A stretch of DNA of 51,551 nt from Saccoglossus kowalevskii. Lineage: Eukaryota; Hemichordata; Enteropneusta; Harrimaniidae. This document shows positions 11,110 to 23,800 of the stretch, one piece after another. The notes beneath the pieces are model-generated. The model was not told the origin of the DNA. It did not search any database and was given only the letters and a program-made list of their open reading frames with translations. Within the stretch, counting starts at the first letter, position 1, and the number at the start of each line of letters is the position of its first letter. The stretch spans positions 173,313 to 224,863 of the forward strand of contig NW_003141813.1 in the NCBI RefSeq assembly GCF_000003605.2. Direction: 5' to 3'. The position numbers were made by a program, and so were the translations under genes.

Positions 11110-11115
11110 TTTATT
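11110..11115 (-). terminator. AATAAA overlapping the HDC stop codon
   Basis: The mRNA reads CGT AAA TAA ATC, so AATAAA spans the last Lys codon and the stop. If used, the 3' UTR would be only a few tens of bases. Nothing else shows that it is used. Confidence 0.3.
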
Positions 11116-11881
11116 TACGCTGACCATTGAGAGAAGCCTCCTTTGTGAGCCGTTTTTTCTCCTTCCCGCTCAAAACGTTCGTGTTGCATTCGCAACAGTT
11201 TGCGCGTACGTACACCCCGCCCAACTTCTCGTTCTGTTTCTCCTCCATTATGTTGACGTGCTGACAGATTTTCAGAACCCCGCAGTATCCTAAGGCCGGT
11301 TTGTCGGCGCCTTTACCGAGGCACCCCGTAGCGCCCTCTGTGTCGTCTAATTCTAAGGACGGGTCACGGATTGCCTTTCCGTTTCTGTCGCATTTGCGGT
11401 ATTTTACAACACTGCCAAACTCGCCCTTGTCGCCATTCTCAACAAAATAATCACTATTGACGAAAAAATCCAGGCTTGGGGAATTTTCGTCTTGCTCTTT
11501 CTGGAAACTAGCCCGTACATTGACGTCATCGTTTTTGGTGACGATGTCATATTTTCGAACTGTTGCGTCACTCGCGTTCGGCATTCCACCGTGGTGGCCC
11601 TCCCCACAGTCGTCGTCATCGTCGTCATCGTGTTGGTTGCGAGTAACACTATGGCCATTTTCCATTGGCTGTCCGATCCCGCATTCGGCAAACTTCACTC
11701 GCACGTCTCGGGCTTTCTGGCGGATCAGATTCCAGTCTAGTCGGATATCGTCTTCGGTGGTGGAGCGTGACGTCACAGTGAAACGAATGACGTATTTGCC
11801 CTTGAGTGAGGCCGGTACGACGTAGATTTTACCGGTATGGTTCAGAGCGCTCAGAAGATGTTCATTCAACTCATTGGGTCC
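11111..11881 (-). CDS. HDC: HDC exon 14, end of core plus 190-residue C-terminal tail
   Basis: Acceptor TTTCCACAG. The first 64 or so codons finish the decarboxylase fold ([20 protein letters not shown], then [30 protein letters not shown]). The rest, about residues 481-672, is an acidic then cysteine-containing tail of no recognised domain. It has a run of seven Asp at about 501-507, a [10 protein letters not shown] stretch and an NCCECN motif near the basic end [17 protein letters not shown]. Mammalian HDC also has a long tail that is proteolytically removed; I see no clear sequence match to it. Stop TAA at 11113-11111. Confidence 0.95.
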   Translation of the reverse strand, partial: GPNELNEHLLSALNHTGKIYVVPASLKGKYVIRFTVTSRSTTEDDIRLDWNLIRQKARDVRVKFAECGIGQPMENGHSVTRNQHDDDDDDDCGEGHHGGMPNASDATVRKYDIVTKNDDVNVRASFQKEQDENSPSLDFFVNSDYFVENGDKGEFGSVVKYRKCDRNGKAIRDPSLELDDTEGATGCLGKGADKPALGYCGVLKICQHVNIMEEKQNEKLGGVYVRANCCECNTNVLSGKEKKRLTKEASLNGQRK

Positions 11882-14800
11882 CTGTGGAAAAGTGTGAAAA
11901 AGAACATTAGAATCAAGTCACAGTAAAATCACCGCATCCACCTTTTGTCTTCGAGTGTAATGTACATACTGTAAAATGACTAATTTTCACTGGGTTTAAA
12001 TTTCACTCATTTAGCATTTCAGGCATATTCAGTTGGTTTTAAATTCACGGTTTTATCATTTAGATAATGTGTTCTATGCCAAATTTACATATTCACTAGG
12101 TTTTAATTTAGTGCATTTTCCAGTCAGCGAAATAAGCTAAATTAAAACCCAGTGAATAATTAACCTTTTACAGTACGTTGTGAGCGTTACATGGAATGTA
12201 CAGTTTATAAACAGACACGTGCTTTTATCATTTTTGAAATCGGTAAACGAAACTGATATGGGTCTCCGGCAACTGAGCTTTGTACTGCGGATGTGACAGT
12301 CACTTCTTTATCTCTATCGACATAAAATGATATGACGTCATATGCATCAATTTTAAGAATATATCGAAGTAATTCTCTTACGTTTAATCTGAAGACCACT
12401 AATCCCAGAATTCTCTCTGCTGCTACCTCGAATCCTGGTTCACGTCTCACCAATCCTTCAAACAACTTTGCCAAGCGTATACCCTATGTAAAGCAATATT
12501 TTGGTATATGATTTTTAGAGAAAGGCTTGTACTAGTATTTTTAAAACGTGGTGAATATGGTCCTGGATTTAGCTGTGATAGCGCACTTGACTGGGTTCTG
12601 TGCGCATGCGTGTGTGTAATTGGTTTACGTCATTCTATTGTTCAAGTAGCACGTGAACTTGATGTAATTATGAACTGCTGAATTACGAGTTACGAAAACA
12701 CAGAGTTACAAAAATGACCACGCCCATATTTCAGAAACCACGCTCACTTTTATCGAACCAGGCCAAAATAATAACAGAAATAAATTGTTAGTGTTGTTAA
12801 ACGTCAACATTTAGTAACACAAAGTTTAATTAACAATAACCCGAACTTCGAGTTACGGGCAACATGCAAAATGGTGAAATTTGGAATCGCCAAAGCGGGC
12901 GGTCTTATATACATACTAACTGAATAGAGTCTACCAAGATTAGTGTTGAGGGGAACACCCAATCAGCAAATTGAATGGACAGACAGACAACAAATGGGCA
13001 GCCAATAAACAAAGCGGACTGGTCCACCAATCAGCACGCTGCAAGCGGCATGCAAAAGAAATGATGGCTGACGTTAGGTGTTATCTTCAAATGAAAGCCC
13101 TGCATGTGTGAAGTAGTATTTTTTCAGCTTCTTAAAAAATATATTTAATTCTTATTTATAAATATGTTTTGGAGGTCAGTTGTGCAAATAGTTGTGTCAC
13201 TAAAACAGCCACTTAATCGCATTTTGTTTTTATGAAAGCCATTGTGCATTGTGGGAAATTTGAGAACATTATTTATTGACCTACCTTGCGCACGTGACTT
13301 TGAAGACCTTTGATTCCAAACGATCTGATAACGAACCACAATTTCAACGCTCTGAATCGTCTGCTAAGTGGTATCTGCCAATGCTGTAAAATAACACCAA
13401 ATATGGTAGTAAGTTTGTGTAATGTCAAATATGGCAGTGAATTGATGTAACACCAAATATGGCAGTGAACTGATGTAACACCAAATATAGTAGTGATTTG
13501 ATGTAACACCAAATATGGAAGTAAGTTGATGTAACACAAAATATGGCAGTGGATTGATGTAACACCAAATATGGCAGTGGATTGATGTAACACCAAATAT
13601 GGTAGTGGATTGATGTAACACCAAATATGGTAGTGAATTGATATAATACGAAACACGCACAGTAAATATTTACTTACCATGTAATCAATTGCGAGGCCTG
13701 AAATGAGAGAAACAAAACAAAAACAAATTAGTAAATCGTGATATGCAAAATATATGTTAACGAACAGAGACAGAAACAAGCCCGTCTAATTTGCTCTCTA
13801 TTTTTGATGTTTTGTTTTTGTTCCAGTATTTATGAAGTTCACTTTCTTAAATGGGTCACCGCAACACAAGTTCACAACTTCCGGTTGTGATTGTATGGCG
13901 AAACGATTTATTTCCCACCTATTTAATGTAATTTCCATCTATATTCTCATGTTCTAGTTTACATGCTATACAAAGGATGGTTCACACCAAAAGACTCCTG
14001 GTAATGTTAAAGGGTGGTTGTCGTCGAACCACGCATGCTCGAGATATACGAGTCTCATATAAACAAAGATGGCGACTTTGACTGTTNNNNNNNNNNNNNN
14101 NNNNNNNNNNNNNNNNNNNNNNNNNNNNNNNNNNNNNNNNNNNNNNNNNNNNNNNNNNNNNNNNNNNNNNNNNNNNNNNNNNNNNNNNNNNNNNNNNNNN
14201 NNNNNNNNNNNNNNNNNNNNNNNNNNNNNNNNNNNNNNNNNNNNNNNNNNNNNNNNNNNNNNNNNNNNNNNNNNNNNNNNNNNNNNNNNNNNNNNNNNNN
14301 NNNNNNNNNNNNNNNNNNNNNNNNNNNNNNNNNNNNNNNNNNNNNNNNNNNNNNNNNNNNNNNNNNNNNNNNNNNNNNNNNNNNNNNNNNNNNNNNNNNN
14401 NNNNGCAGCGCGACGCTGACTGCCGCCATTTTACTAGCCGACTACCATGCACCGAGCTACGTACAGTGACGTGATGGTGTGAACTACTGCGCCGTAATTT
14501 CCAGTCATGTGATCCATGAATCAATTTTCTGTAGGCGCTCTGTTTGGCATGACTATTCTACTTACCTGTTTTATCGTGTTTTAGGTACAGTGGGTTCACG
14601 TTAAACGTACGGTGAAGGGAAGCACTATTTTTCACCCTGCATTGTGGGGGGAAAGGAGTAATTATATTAGTTATACGCCAATTCGTCTATGGTAAAACTG
14701 GTAATGTGTACTTCCACCTGTTTTGACCCATGAGCTCCATGTCAACTCCACCGGTATCGTCATGGCTACCTTCATTTCACTCAAATTCACTGATTATTGT

Positions 14801-17800
14801 GAGACTTGTTGAGTGGGGGAGGCTCATCAATTGTACATATGCAGTAATGGCTCAACTGTTTCTCGTAGACCGACAAGCACGAAACGAGCTCCGTGGTTGG
14901 ATTACCGGTCAACTTCATGCGTTGATCAGCCAATAAACGATAGTCTTACATCTGTGTTACATTTGTTTACTTACCACATAGCGGTACAATCGAAGTGTAC
15001 CATCAGCCACTTGCTGGGGTTGAATGCAAATGATCCAGCGTACTCGACGCCTTTCAGATAACCGCGATACTCGGGACAGAGGAAAGCCGTCCCAGCATAC
15101 GCTGCGTCAATATGCATCCAGATCTTCTCTTTCTCGCCTGAAATGACATAATACCCACGTGACTATATGTTTCTCGAGATTTGTAAGCTCTGGTTCGGAT
15201 TTGATTTGGTAAGTAATATTATTTTTCTGTTTACTACTTTCTTGTGACAGCTAGATGACAAAGCTCTTCTGTGGCGTAAGAGAGATGTTACTATATTCTA
15301 GACGACAGACGACTAAACAACCAATCGAGGTTGTCGATTTGACCGACAATGCCTTCACCCACATACGCCATTTTGACTCCACAGAAGCGCTCCGTCACTA
15401 GAGGGCGCGATTTATAGGAATCTGGCATTGTCACACTTTTCAACTTTTATTATTGTAAGCGCCGGAGGTATCCCGACATGCAATAAAACATGACATACAG
15501 CTTAGAATATGTAAATGTATTAAAAAAGTGTGTGACGTCAAAATATGTAGACTGCACTTTAGTATTGCTGTGGATTTGTTCACAAAAACAGAATGTCAAG
15601 TATTGGTGACGTCACTCATCCACTTCGCTAATTTATTTACATAATCGCGGCACACTGATACTACTAGTATACGCATAGACTTACAAATTGGACCGAGTTC
15701 GGCCATGTCATCGAATGCGCAGGCGCCAGTGGTCCCCAGAGTTGCACAGAGCTGTTAACAAATGAAAGAATAAATACACAGATAAGCATTGACAGATTGT
15801 TGAATATTCGCTCCCAGGACGCCATGCGATTACTATCGATGTTTTAAAATACACAGTTTCCGCCGAAGTCCCAAGGAAAACAAGGTAATACATCCGGGGA
15901 ATCGCTAAGGATTCATGCGATCCATCTACCCGACGCATCGCACTACATTAGTATTGACACAACCACGTGACCTTCGACCTGCTCAGATGGAGCGTTGCAA
16001 AACACGGGAATTGCTTTTCAAATCTCGCGAGATGTCGAAGGCACGTGGTTAGTGTACGTTATGTGCATGCTACCGCTGCGCTCTAATAAACAAAATGCGA
16101 TTTTTTTGTTACTGTGACCGTACGTACTTGTTTTTCGAATACAAAGAAAGCAAAGGATTGAAGAAAATAAATGTCGCTGGTTAGTTGTATCATGAAGTTT
16201 GATGAAATGTTTAACTGATTAAATCCACATGCGCATATAATTTTTGGTACATACCATTTATTAAATGAACATGCCGACGTTTTTTCTAAACACCTGCCTT
16301 TAAGCCGAAATTTAATATTACAAACAAACAAACACAACTGTGATGTTAGCTTGCTGCAAAATCGACATCGCAGTTCTTGAAAATCATAACATACTAACGA
16401 GCAACGTCGAAGCCAAATATTTAAAAAAAATGTATCTGTATTTCTTTTCAGTTTATGAAGTCACCAAGATAATCATTTCCGCAAACTAAGTCCTGTGAAG
16501 CGGGAAAAATGAAACTTCAACAACTGTAATTACTAGAATAGTATAATCGTACTTCAATGAAATCTGGGACGGTTTTACGTCACGTGACCGTATTGCATTG
16601 TGGGTAACTTACATAGAAGGGTACCAATCCTTTCTGTTTGTCTTCGTCGATGGCTTTTTGTAGCGCATCGCCTCTCAAGCTTAAATTAGCATCACTGGGA
16701 ATAGTGTGTATTTTGACCATGGCAATTAAACAAGCTTTCTCCACTGAGGAATGTGCCTGAAAGTGAAAATGACATTGAATTTGGATGTTAATAACTTTAA
16801 GTTCCCAGAGGCGCTCGACCTTAGCATTGACTCTGTGTACGTGGAGATATTGAGTGGTCCTGTCTGTGGTATACCAATTATATATCTACTCAGGAAATAT
16901 GGGTGATATAACCATTACTGACTACGGGGACGCTCAAATGCAAAATGTACACGTCCTTGGGTGTACATTAGGTGTATCATGTGTACGGCGACGCGTACTT
17001 ATTTGAAGTTGATTCCGTGCGTACGAGACCATCAGAATCGCCGTTAATGTGCCAGTGTGGTCAATATTTTGCCACGTGGTTTACTGTAGCAGCAGGGGTC
17101 ATTTCGGCCCGGGTGCAAATAACTTTGGGAATGCGTTTTTTTGTGTGTGTGTGTGTTTTTGTTTTTTGTTTTAGTGTAAGAAAATGTTTGTATGTATGAA
17201 ATACAGAATGCACACACGTATAATAATCTCTGCCATGCGTCGGATTGGAAATGGGTATCGTGAAACTGACTTCCAGGTCGTCGGAATGGCGATTTTAGTT
17301 GATACACGTTGATTTTCCCACAATCCAGTGCGCGGCTTGCATTATTTACCGCCTGTGACTCCTTCGATACCTTCTAATCATCTTAAAAATCACCTAATTA
17401 CAGCTTGGTAACGTCTCAGTTTGTATTTGTTGATCTGCGCAAAAGTCAAAGTCGCCATTTTTGTAACTTACTGTGATCACGTTAAAGAATACACCGAATG
17501 TTACTTTCAGCAGTTTGCTGGACTCTGATTAAAAACATGTCTAAAAAACACTATTACATCAGTTTTTCGATTATTTTTTTTGTTAGCTCGTATCAATAGA
17601 ATCAGTCAATTTAGGACTGCCATGATAGCTATCTGAAAGAATTTTGGCAAACTTTTTCCGTAAAGACGAGTTTTTCTTTGCTCATGAATATTAATTTATG
17701 CAAATTATATGATTATTTCAACCAGTCGTGTCATGAAAATCTACAAACCCTCGATACGTACATCACAAACGTCGAAGTGTATCGAACATACTTTCTGTGA

Positions 17801-20800
17801 CATAAGCATATTCTTGAGAGAAAACATCCGGGCATTTTCGCCGCCTAGCAACCACGACCGGCGATAACAACGGTCGAAAACTCTCTAAAAAATGTACTTT
17901 GTGATAGTTGTTGAGACTCCCCTGAACAGTGTAACACGATTACTTCAACAATTTGATTATTCAGGACTGTTTCATAACTGAGTTTGTGCTGTTTTCACCG
18001 ACCGGCGTTCCACAGCAGCTCGCGTGGTACAGTGGTGCGCGTCTTAGCAACGTGGTTAGTTCTGTGACGTAGCTTCGTCCTCGAGAATGCGCAGCAGATA
18101 CGTACTGCATTTGTTCTAAGCTACAACTTGTTCTCAGTCTGTCCACGTAAGATAGTTTATCAACTGTCTTGGAGATTTGCTATTTTGACGTGTTTGACTA
18201 CAAATGTATGAGTATCACGAAGTGACGAGCGAAACATAAATATTGATGCGAAGATTATAGCGTGCAGTCATAGTTAATCTAGAAGAATATGTTGGAATAT
18301 TAAGTTGTTGTTTTTTCGAACACAGGTGTCGTACAATAATCATCCTTCGCAGACGACAGTGTGAAAATGTTCCTATAGCCAATATTTGTTTTTTTTTAAA
18401 TGTTCTTTTTGTTCAATGAAAACAAATAGTAATTACGGAAAAAGTTAGTATGTACACGAACTCCAACACTACATTAGCCCTATCCGTACCCTCCAACGCT
18501 CTCCAATTGAATAGTATATGCCATCTCCTGTATCTATACATCTATAGTTATGTATACTAGAGGGTATGTGCAATTGACTTACGAGGCTTGGGTTGAGGGT
18601 TGGAGTTAGAATTAGACGTGAGGGCAAAAGAAACTCTTTCTGTAAACAGCGCCATCACAGATGTTGAAAGTCCAAAAAATTAAACCGATTCAACTCCAGC
18701 GAAATTAGCCTTATTTGGAAGTTGACTCAGCTGACTACTCCCTTTAAATATATTAGTCCGCCATTTCAAAACTTGCCGTTTCCCGCTAAAATGTTAATCA
18801 CAAATCGAATGATTGTTTATTCTGATAGCATATGGAATAAAAAAAAAAAGTTTTAAATACAAACGTGCCATCTTTTGCAAAAAGCCGCTTTCAAAATAGA
18901 GAGAATTACTGGTTGCCTACATGACTCCGCGGATTGATACATTTTACACTGTGTGTGTAAAACTGGAACAGAAGTCTCTGCGTACACATGGAAAAAGTAA
19001 AACACGATTCGTTCAGTTAATTTTCTCCTATGCTAAAACATTGGCGATAACTGCAACCCTTCCTATGTGTTAACGTATATAATTGGGAAATAATTATTGA
19101 AGGACGGCGGTCGTCGCGCCGCGTTCTGTTCGATATGGGACTCATAGCGACGCATACAACGCGTGTAGAATACATGTTTGCTTACATGAAATTCGCGTAC
19201 GCCGCGCGCAGCGACCACCACCCTTTTCCTAACATCTCCGTTCATCTTGTTTTCTGGTGAATATTTCAATACAATTTCTTGCTGGAACGGATTCGATTCT
19301 CCGCGTCTAACAGTCATAGAACGCAAAGGTTCTAGTAGTTTATAAAGTTAGTCATTTATTGTATGATCTAATGACTTTATAACTTTGAATGGGCAGCTCT
19401 TCCCTTGCGTTAACCGAACATATCTTTCAGATTTAGTGGGCACAACACGTTCAATTAAATTGAATAAAGTAACCGGGTTACTTAAGCATAACTACATATC
19501 GAACATATTCGACTTCAACTTTAAATTAATGCACAAGTATTCTGTTCCAAATGTAATGGTTTACAAGGGGACAGTAAATACGACAACGTTGGAGATGTAA
19601 CACTGTCCGCGGGCAAAAAAATAGTCGCATACTCTCGCTCTGGACGAGATTTTCGTGGAACGAGCGACTTATAAGGAAGGCATATTTCAAAAATATATCC
19701 GCATAGTCTCTTCAAGTCGACTTAGTTCATAGCCTATCTAATACGAAAAGAAAGGAGGCTTTTTCCCGAATTGATACCAACAATAAAATATTCACAGCTA
19801 AGTTGAGAGGGTCGCGTTGATCTGATGCAATACGCATGTCACGTGCACTTGTTTCAGGTTTCTAAACCAATGATGACTCAGTATTGTAATTCATGCAATG
19901 ACGCAATTGGCTAACGATGCTTTCAATTCGAACGAGATGTCAACGGTGTCTCCCATGCGACCAATTGCATACACATGGAGATCACGTCCACAAATCCTCT
20001 AAAAGCCAATTCAGAAGTAGGTGATTCGTTTAATCCGTCATTTCCGTTAGCTACGGCGCTGTTTCCGGTATGTGATCATGCTTTTCCTGATGTGAGCTGA
20101 CGACCTACGATGATTTGACGATGATTAATCTGGTTTTTTTTTTACGTTTTAAACATTTGTTCCAGTTACGTAGGTGTGTCAAATCGTTTGTTCTCAATGC
20201 TAACTTCTTTGTGTCGCGCGATTATGACGTCATAAAGCAATTCAGCGTCCAAGTAGAATTGGTGCTATACATAGAATTCCATATGTGGAAAATTCATGGA
20301 AACAATATGGTTTTACGCAATTCGATCTATCCTAATTTCCTGTGATTTGGTCAGTGAATACCAACCCACGTGACGTATTCAAAACTTGTACGCTATCTGG
20401 TTGATCTATATCGAAGTCAACAGAGAGTGAATCCAGTTGATAAATAATTCAACATATCAAAATGCGAAAAGATGTCGAGAACACAACCTCGTTCTCATGA
20501 GACCGGCTTTACAAAATCCCTCACCAGAATGATGACGTCACTGCAGGGTCACACACGTCACTCCAGTTAGTGTCACAGTAAGAGCGTGGCGTGAATGCCA
20601 ATAAAAGCGGAAATCTGAAGATTCTCGGATTGAAACAATCGCCATTTTACAGGGTGAGGTTAAGCCAATATTAGTGTCAAGACTTAAGTCGCGTGGCTAT
20701 TCTCGGGCGGACATCCGGGCATTTCCACCGCCTGGCAACCATCACTAGTGTAAACAAACCCCGAAAACTCTCAGGGAACTATACTTTGGGCTTGGTTGTG

Positions 20801-23800
20801 GAGACTCCCCTGAACAGTGTAACAAGATTAGCCCTCTACATGTGTGACATATATCAATATGGCTGTTCAGGATTACTTCAAAGTTGAGTTTGTGTTGTTT
20901 TCTCGAATTTTCACCGGCTCGACCGGCGTTCCACAGCAGCGCGCACAGAGCCCATAGAAATGCATGCATAGTGGTGCGCGTCTTAGCAACGTAGAACGTC
21001 TGTGACGTAGCTCCGCCCGAGGATTGTTACAGTAGCGCAAAGGAAAAAAAAATCTACTCTCAAAACATTGGCGTCTCTACCTGATACAGTTGGGCTATGT
21101 TCGCTTCTGACTAGTAAAGACTGGTTGAAACCAGTTCCCGCAGTGCTATAGACATGGGTCCCACGCGACGTATACAACACTCCTAAGTTGTTTATTTTCG
21201 TGAAATTCAAACGCGATTGCGTGGCGACTTCAAAGTACTAACGTATATAGTAAGGACACAGTCCTTTTGATAGAGGGGTTGTGGTTTGAGGACCCAATTT
21301 CCACTAAATTCCAGTGTGTTGTTTCACACTGTACATGGTATTAAACAGAATGTACATTTTTAGTTAAATCCGAATCTCGAATTCTTAAAATCCAGACTTG
21401 TGGCAAAATGTAATCAAGACCTGCAGCAAATATGAAATTATCTACATTACGTCCAAAATTATAAAAGAATACATAGTAATAGGGGAAAAATATGCATAAA
21501 CATTTTTGCGGGAAAAAAATATGGCGCTGAAAGTGTTATACGTGTTGTCGTTAGCTTTACTGTCAGACGACATTTCAAATTTGGTAATTCGTCGAATCAA
21601 TCTCTTTCACGTATAAACAATAAACTACACACGTTTTGTGATTACATTCCCACGTCATTCATACGTATGTGTCGATTCTTTGCGCGCGTGCTGTTGAATT
21701 CACGTCTGCTCCGTGCGATTTACACATTGCGCGAATTTCTGAACTAGAACACGTTACCCTGGCACAGGTCTGAGTATTCGTACCACCCACGCACGCGCCT
21801 GCGATTCACGCGTTAAAACATTTGTTTTCCTGTTTATCCATTCTACGCTATTATATATATATCTATGTACACCGTGTCAAGGCTACCCACACTTTGGGAA
21901 ATGAATTTATCCTCTCCCCGATTTAACAGTTCTGGTCAATGGAAAGTACGATATCAAAGTACACACTCAGAGCGAATGAAATGAAATTAGTTTGCATGTT
22001 GTGTAACAATCTATACATTCTCAATACAAATGTTCGAGAACGTAAGCGCAACATTTGTAACACTAACATTCGTGTTTTTCCTGTACACTGTTCAGTACTA
22101 GTATTATTTTTTGCTCACAAAACGAAGAAACACAAAAGATATTTTAACTACATGTACATTTAACATTCAGAAACAACATATTCTGACCAAAGGCCAAACA
22201 TATAAACAATTCTGTGTTCATGGGATCCGCTGGCAATCTGGATTATTTTTAGATTAGGCCAAAAAAAAATGTTGACGGGTTAGAAGATTCTCGCAAATGC
22301 TGAGACCTCTGACCGAGAATTCCCAGTTGTCTTCCTAACCTTATTCATTTTTAGCCATTGTTCACTACCGATGGTCGTCTACCTCAATGTTTGTATTTTT
22401 TTTGCTTTTCGCTTTGAACTTTATGACAGAATAACTTCAAGAAATATCCGATGAACACGACTTGGTTATTGACTGGCCTAAGAAGCGTTATACATTGATA
22501 GAGTTGTACCTGGTCAGAGCAGTATACCACCAGTCGTGATATAACAGCGCCCTCGTCAAATTCTTGAGGGTTCCCACAATCCTCCTTGATTCTAGCAATG
22601 GCGTCTGTTCTAGCTGCCAACATGGCGATAAGAGTAGCTTCACTGGCAGTGCCCTGTAACATGTGTAATAAAAGTGTATATGTTTACTGTATAATAGTAC
22701 ATGTGTATGTGCATGCCTAGGTTATTTACAACAACTAGCACGAGATCTTCCAACAGAAAATTATAGTCCGGCAGGAGTCAATTGAATCGAAGCTTACATA
22801 TATAAGGCAGAATTTGATTCGTCGGAAAAATATGTTTACAAACAAGCTGCTCTCTGATTGGATAAAATGACTATCATTATGCGAATGTACATTTTCATTA
22901 CGCGACGGTGAGAAGGTGTGACTTGTTGACAGACAACTACTAACCTGCAGAACGCCGCCACCTCGGCTGCCTGGTGAGTTATGAAGGAAACATGCCGGTA
23001 AACCAATCGCTTTGGCTGTAAGGGGATTGGTGATATGGTTAGCATAATATAAATTCTAGTGTGTTGTTACAGGGTTAGGTCGGCCTCGAAAATAGCCGAG
23101 AATATATTCTTGGACACGTTGTTATAAGTTTCGTGTCAGCTGATAGTGAAAAGGCAGCCATACTACCACTTGATAGACCCCCTAGGTCCCAACAAAATAA
23201 TGATTCATAATGTCGTCTGCTCACCTAACCAGTCCATCACTATGACTTCTAATTCTGTGCACGCGGGACTGGAAGCCTGTATATGAAAAATATGTAAATC
23301 AATAATGACTCCGAAACAACAAAACATTTATCTCATACTAATTAAAATGAAATTCAGTGATATTGTCAATATTGTGGCAATATATTTCTATATTCAAATC
23401 AATTAATTTTGAAACAAACGGCGCCACTACTTTGTACCACATTACGCCAAAAATAACAGATTTCCAAATATGTGTCGTTCAAGCCTCGTCCCCGTATCAG
23501 GATATATAGCAACCTCTCTTCACGAAACCGTTCTTTGTTTCCTCCAGTTATTCAAAACATGTCAACATGAAAACAAGATACGAACAACCGGTTTTGCCAC
23601 ACTTTCGTTCCGACCCGGTGACGTACATGTAACATGTATTTGTTAAATCAGCATATAAGTAAAATACATAGTACTAAGAGAACACTAAAATTACGATTTA
23701 TTACCAAAAATAGAAGTGTTGTAATACAGCGTCATTCGGCACGTAAAACAAAGTCAAATTTGGTCAAATTGCGCAGACGATAACGACAATTTCAACCCAC

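Larger units (their letters stand above)
9236..11110. other. Intergenic DNA 3' of HDC
   Basis: Apart from direct repeat H, this stretch shows a small T-rich repeat (TTCGTTGTATTT three times near 10537-10570). No coding region is recognised. Confidence 0.5.
16757..22509. other. HDC: HDC intron 6
   Basis: 5.75 kb. Holds two family F elements, one family B copy and one diverged family B copy (listed separately). A (GT)n-rich stretch is at about 17140-17160. No nested gene recognised. Confidence 0.7.

Noticed and set aside
11492-11825. Plus-strand ORFs of 82 and 122 codons
   Set aside because: They are antisense shadows of HDC exon 14.
12205-12381. Extension of the HDC reading frame past exon 13
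   Set aside because: Homology ends exactly at the GTAAGA donor and continues in exon 14. The extension [10 protein letters not shown] has no family match.
13273-13779. 168-codon minus-strand ORF with repeated HIWCYIN units
   Set aside because: It is a read-through of the 28-bp satellite joined to HDC exon 12. The splice sites and homology delimit the real exons.
14014-14524. ORFs of 116-180 codons across 13982-14524
   Set aside because: They consist mostly of N from the assembly gap.
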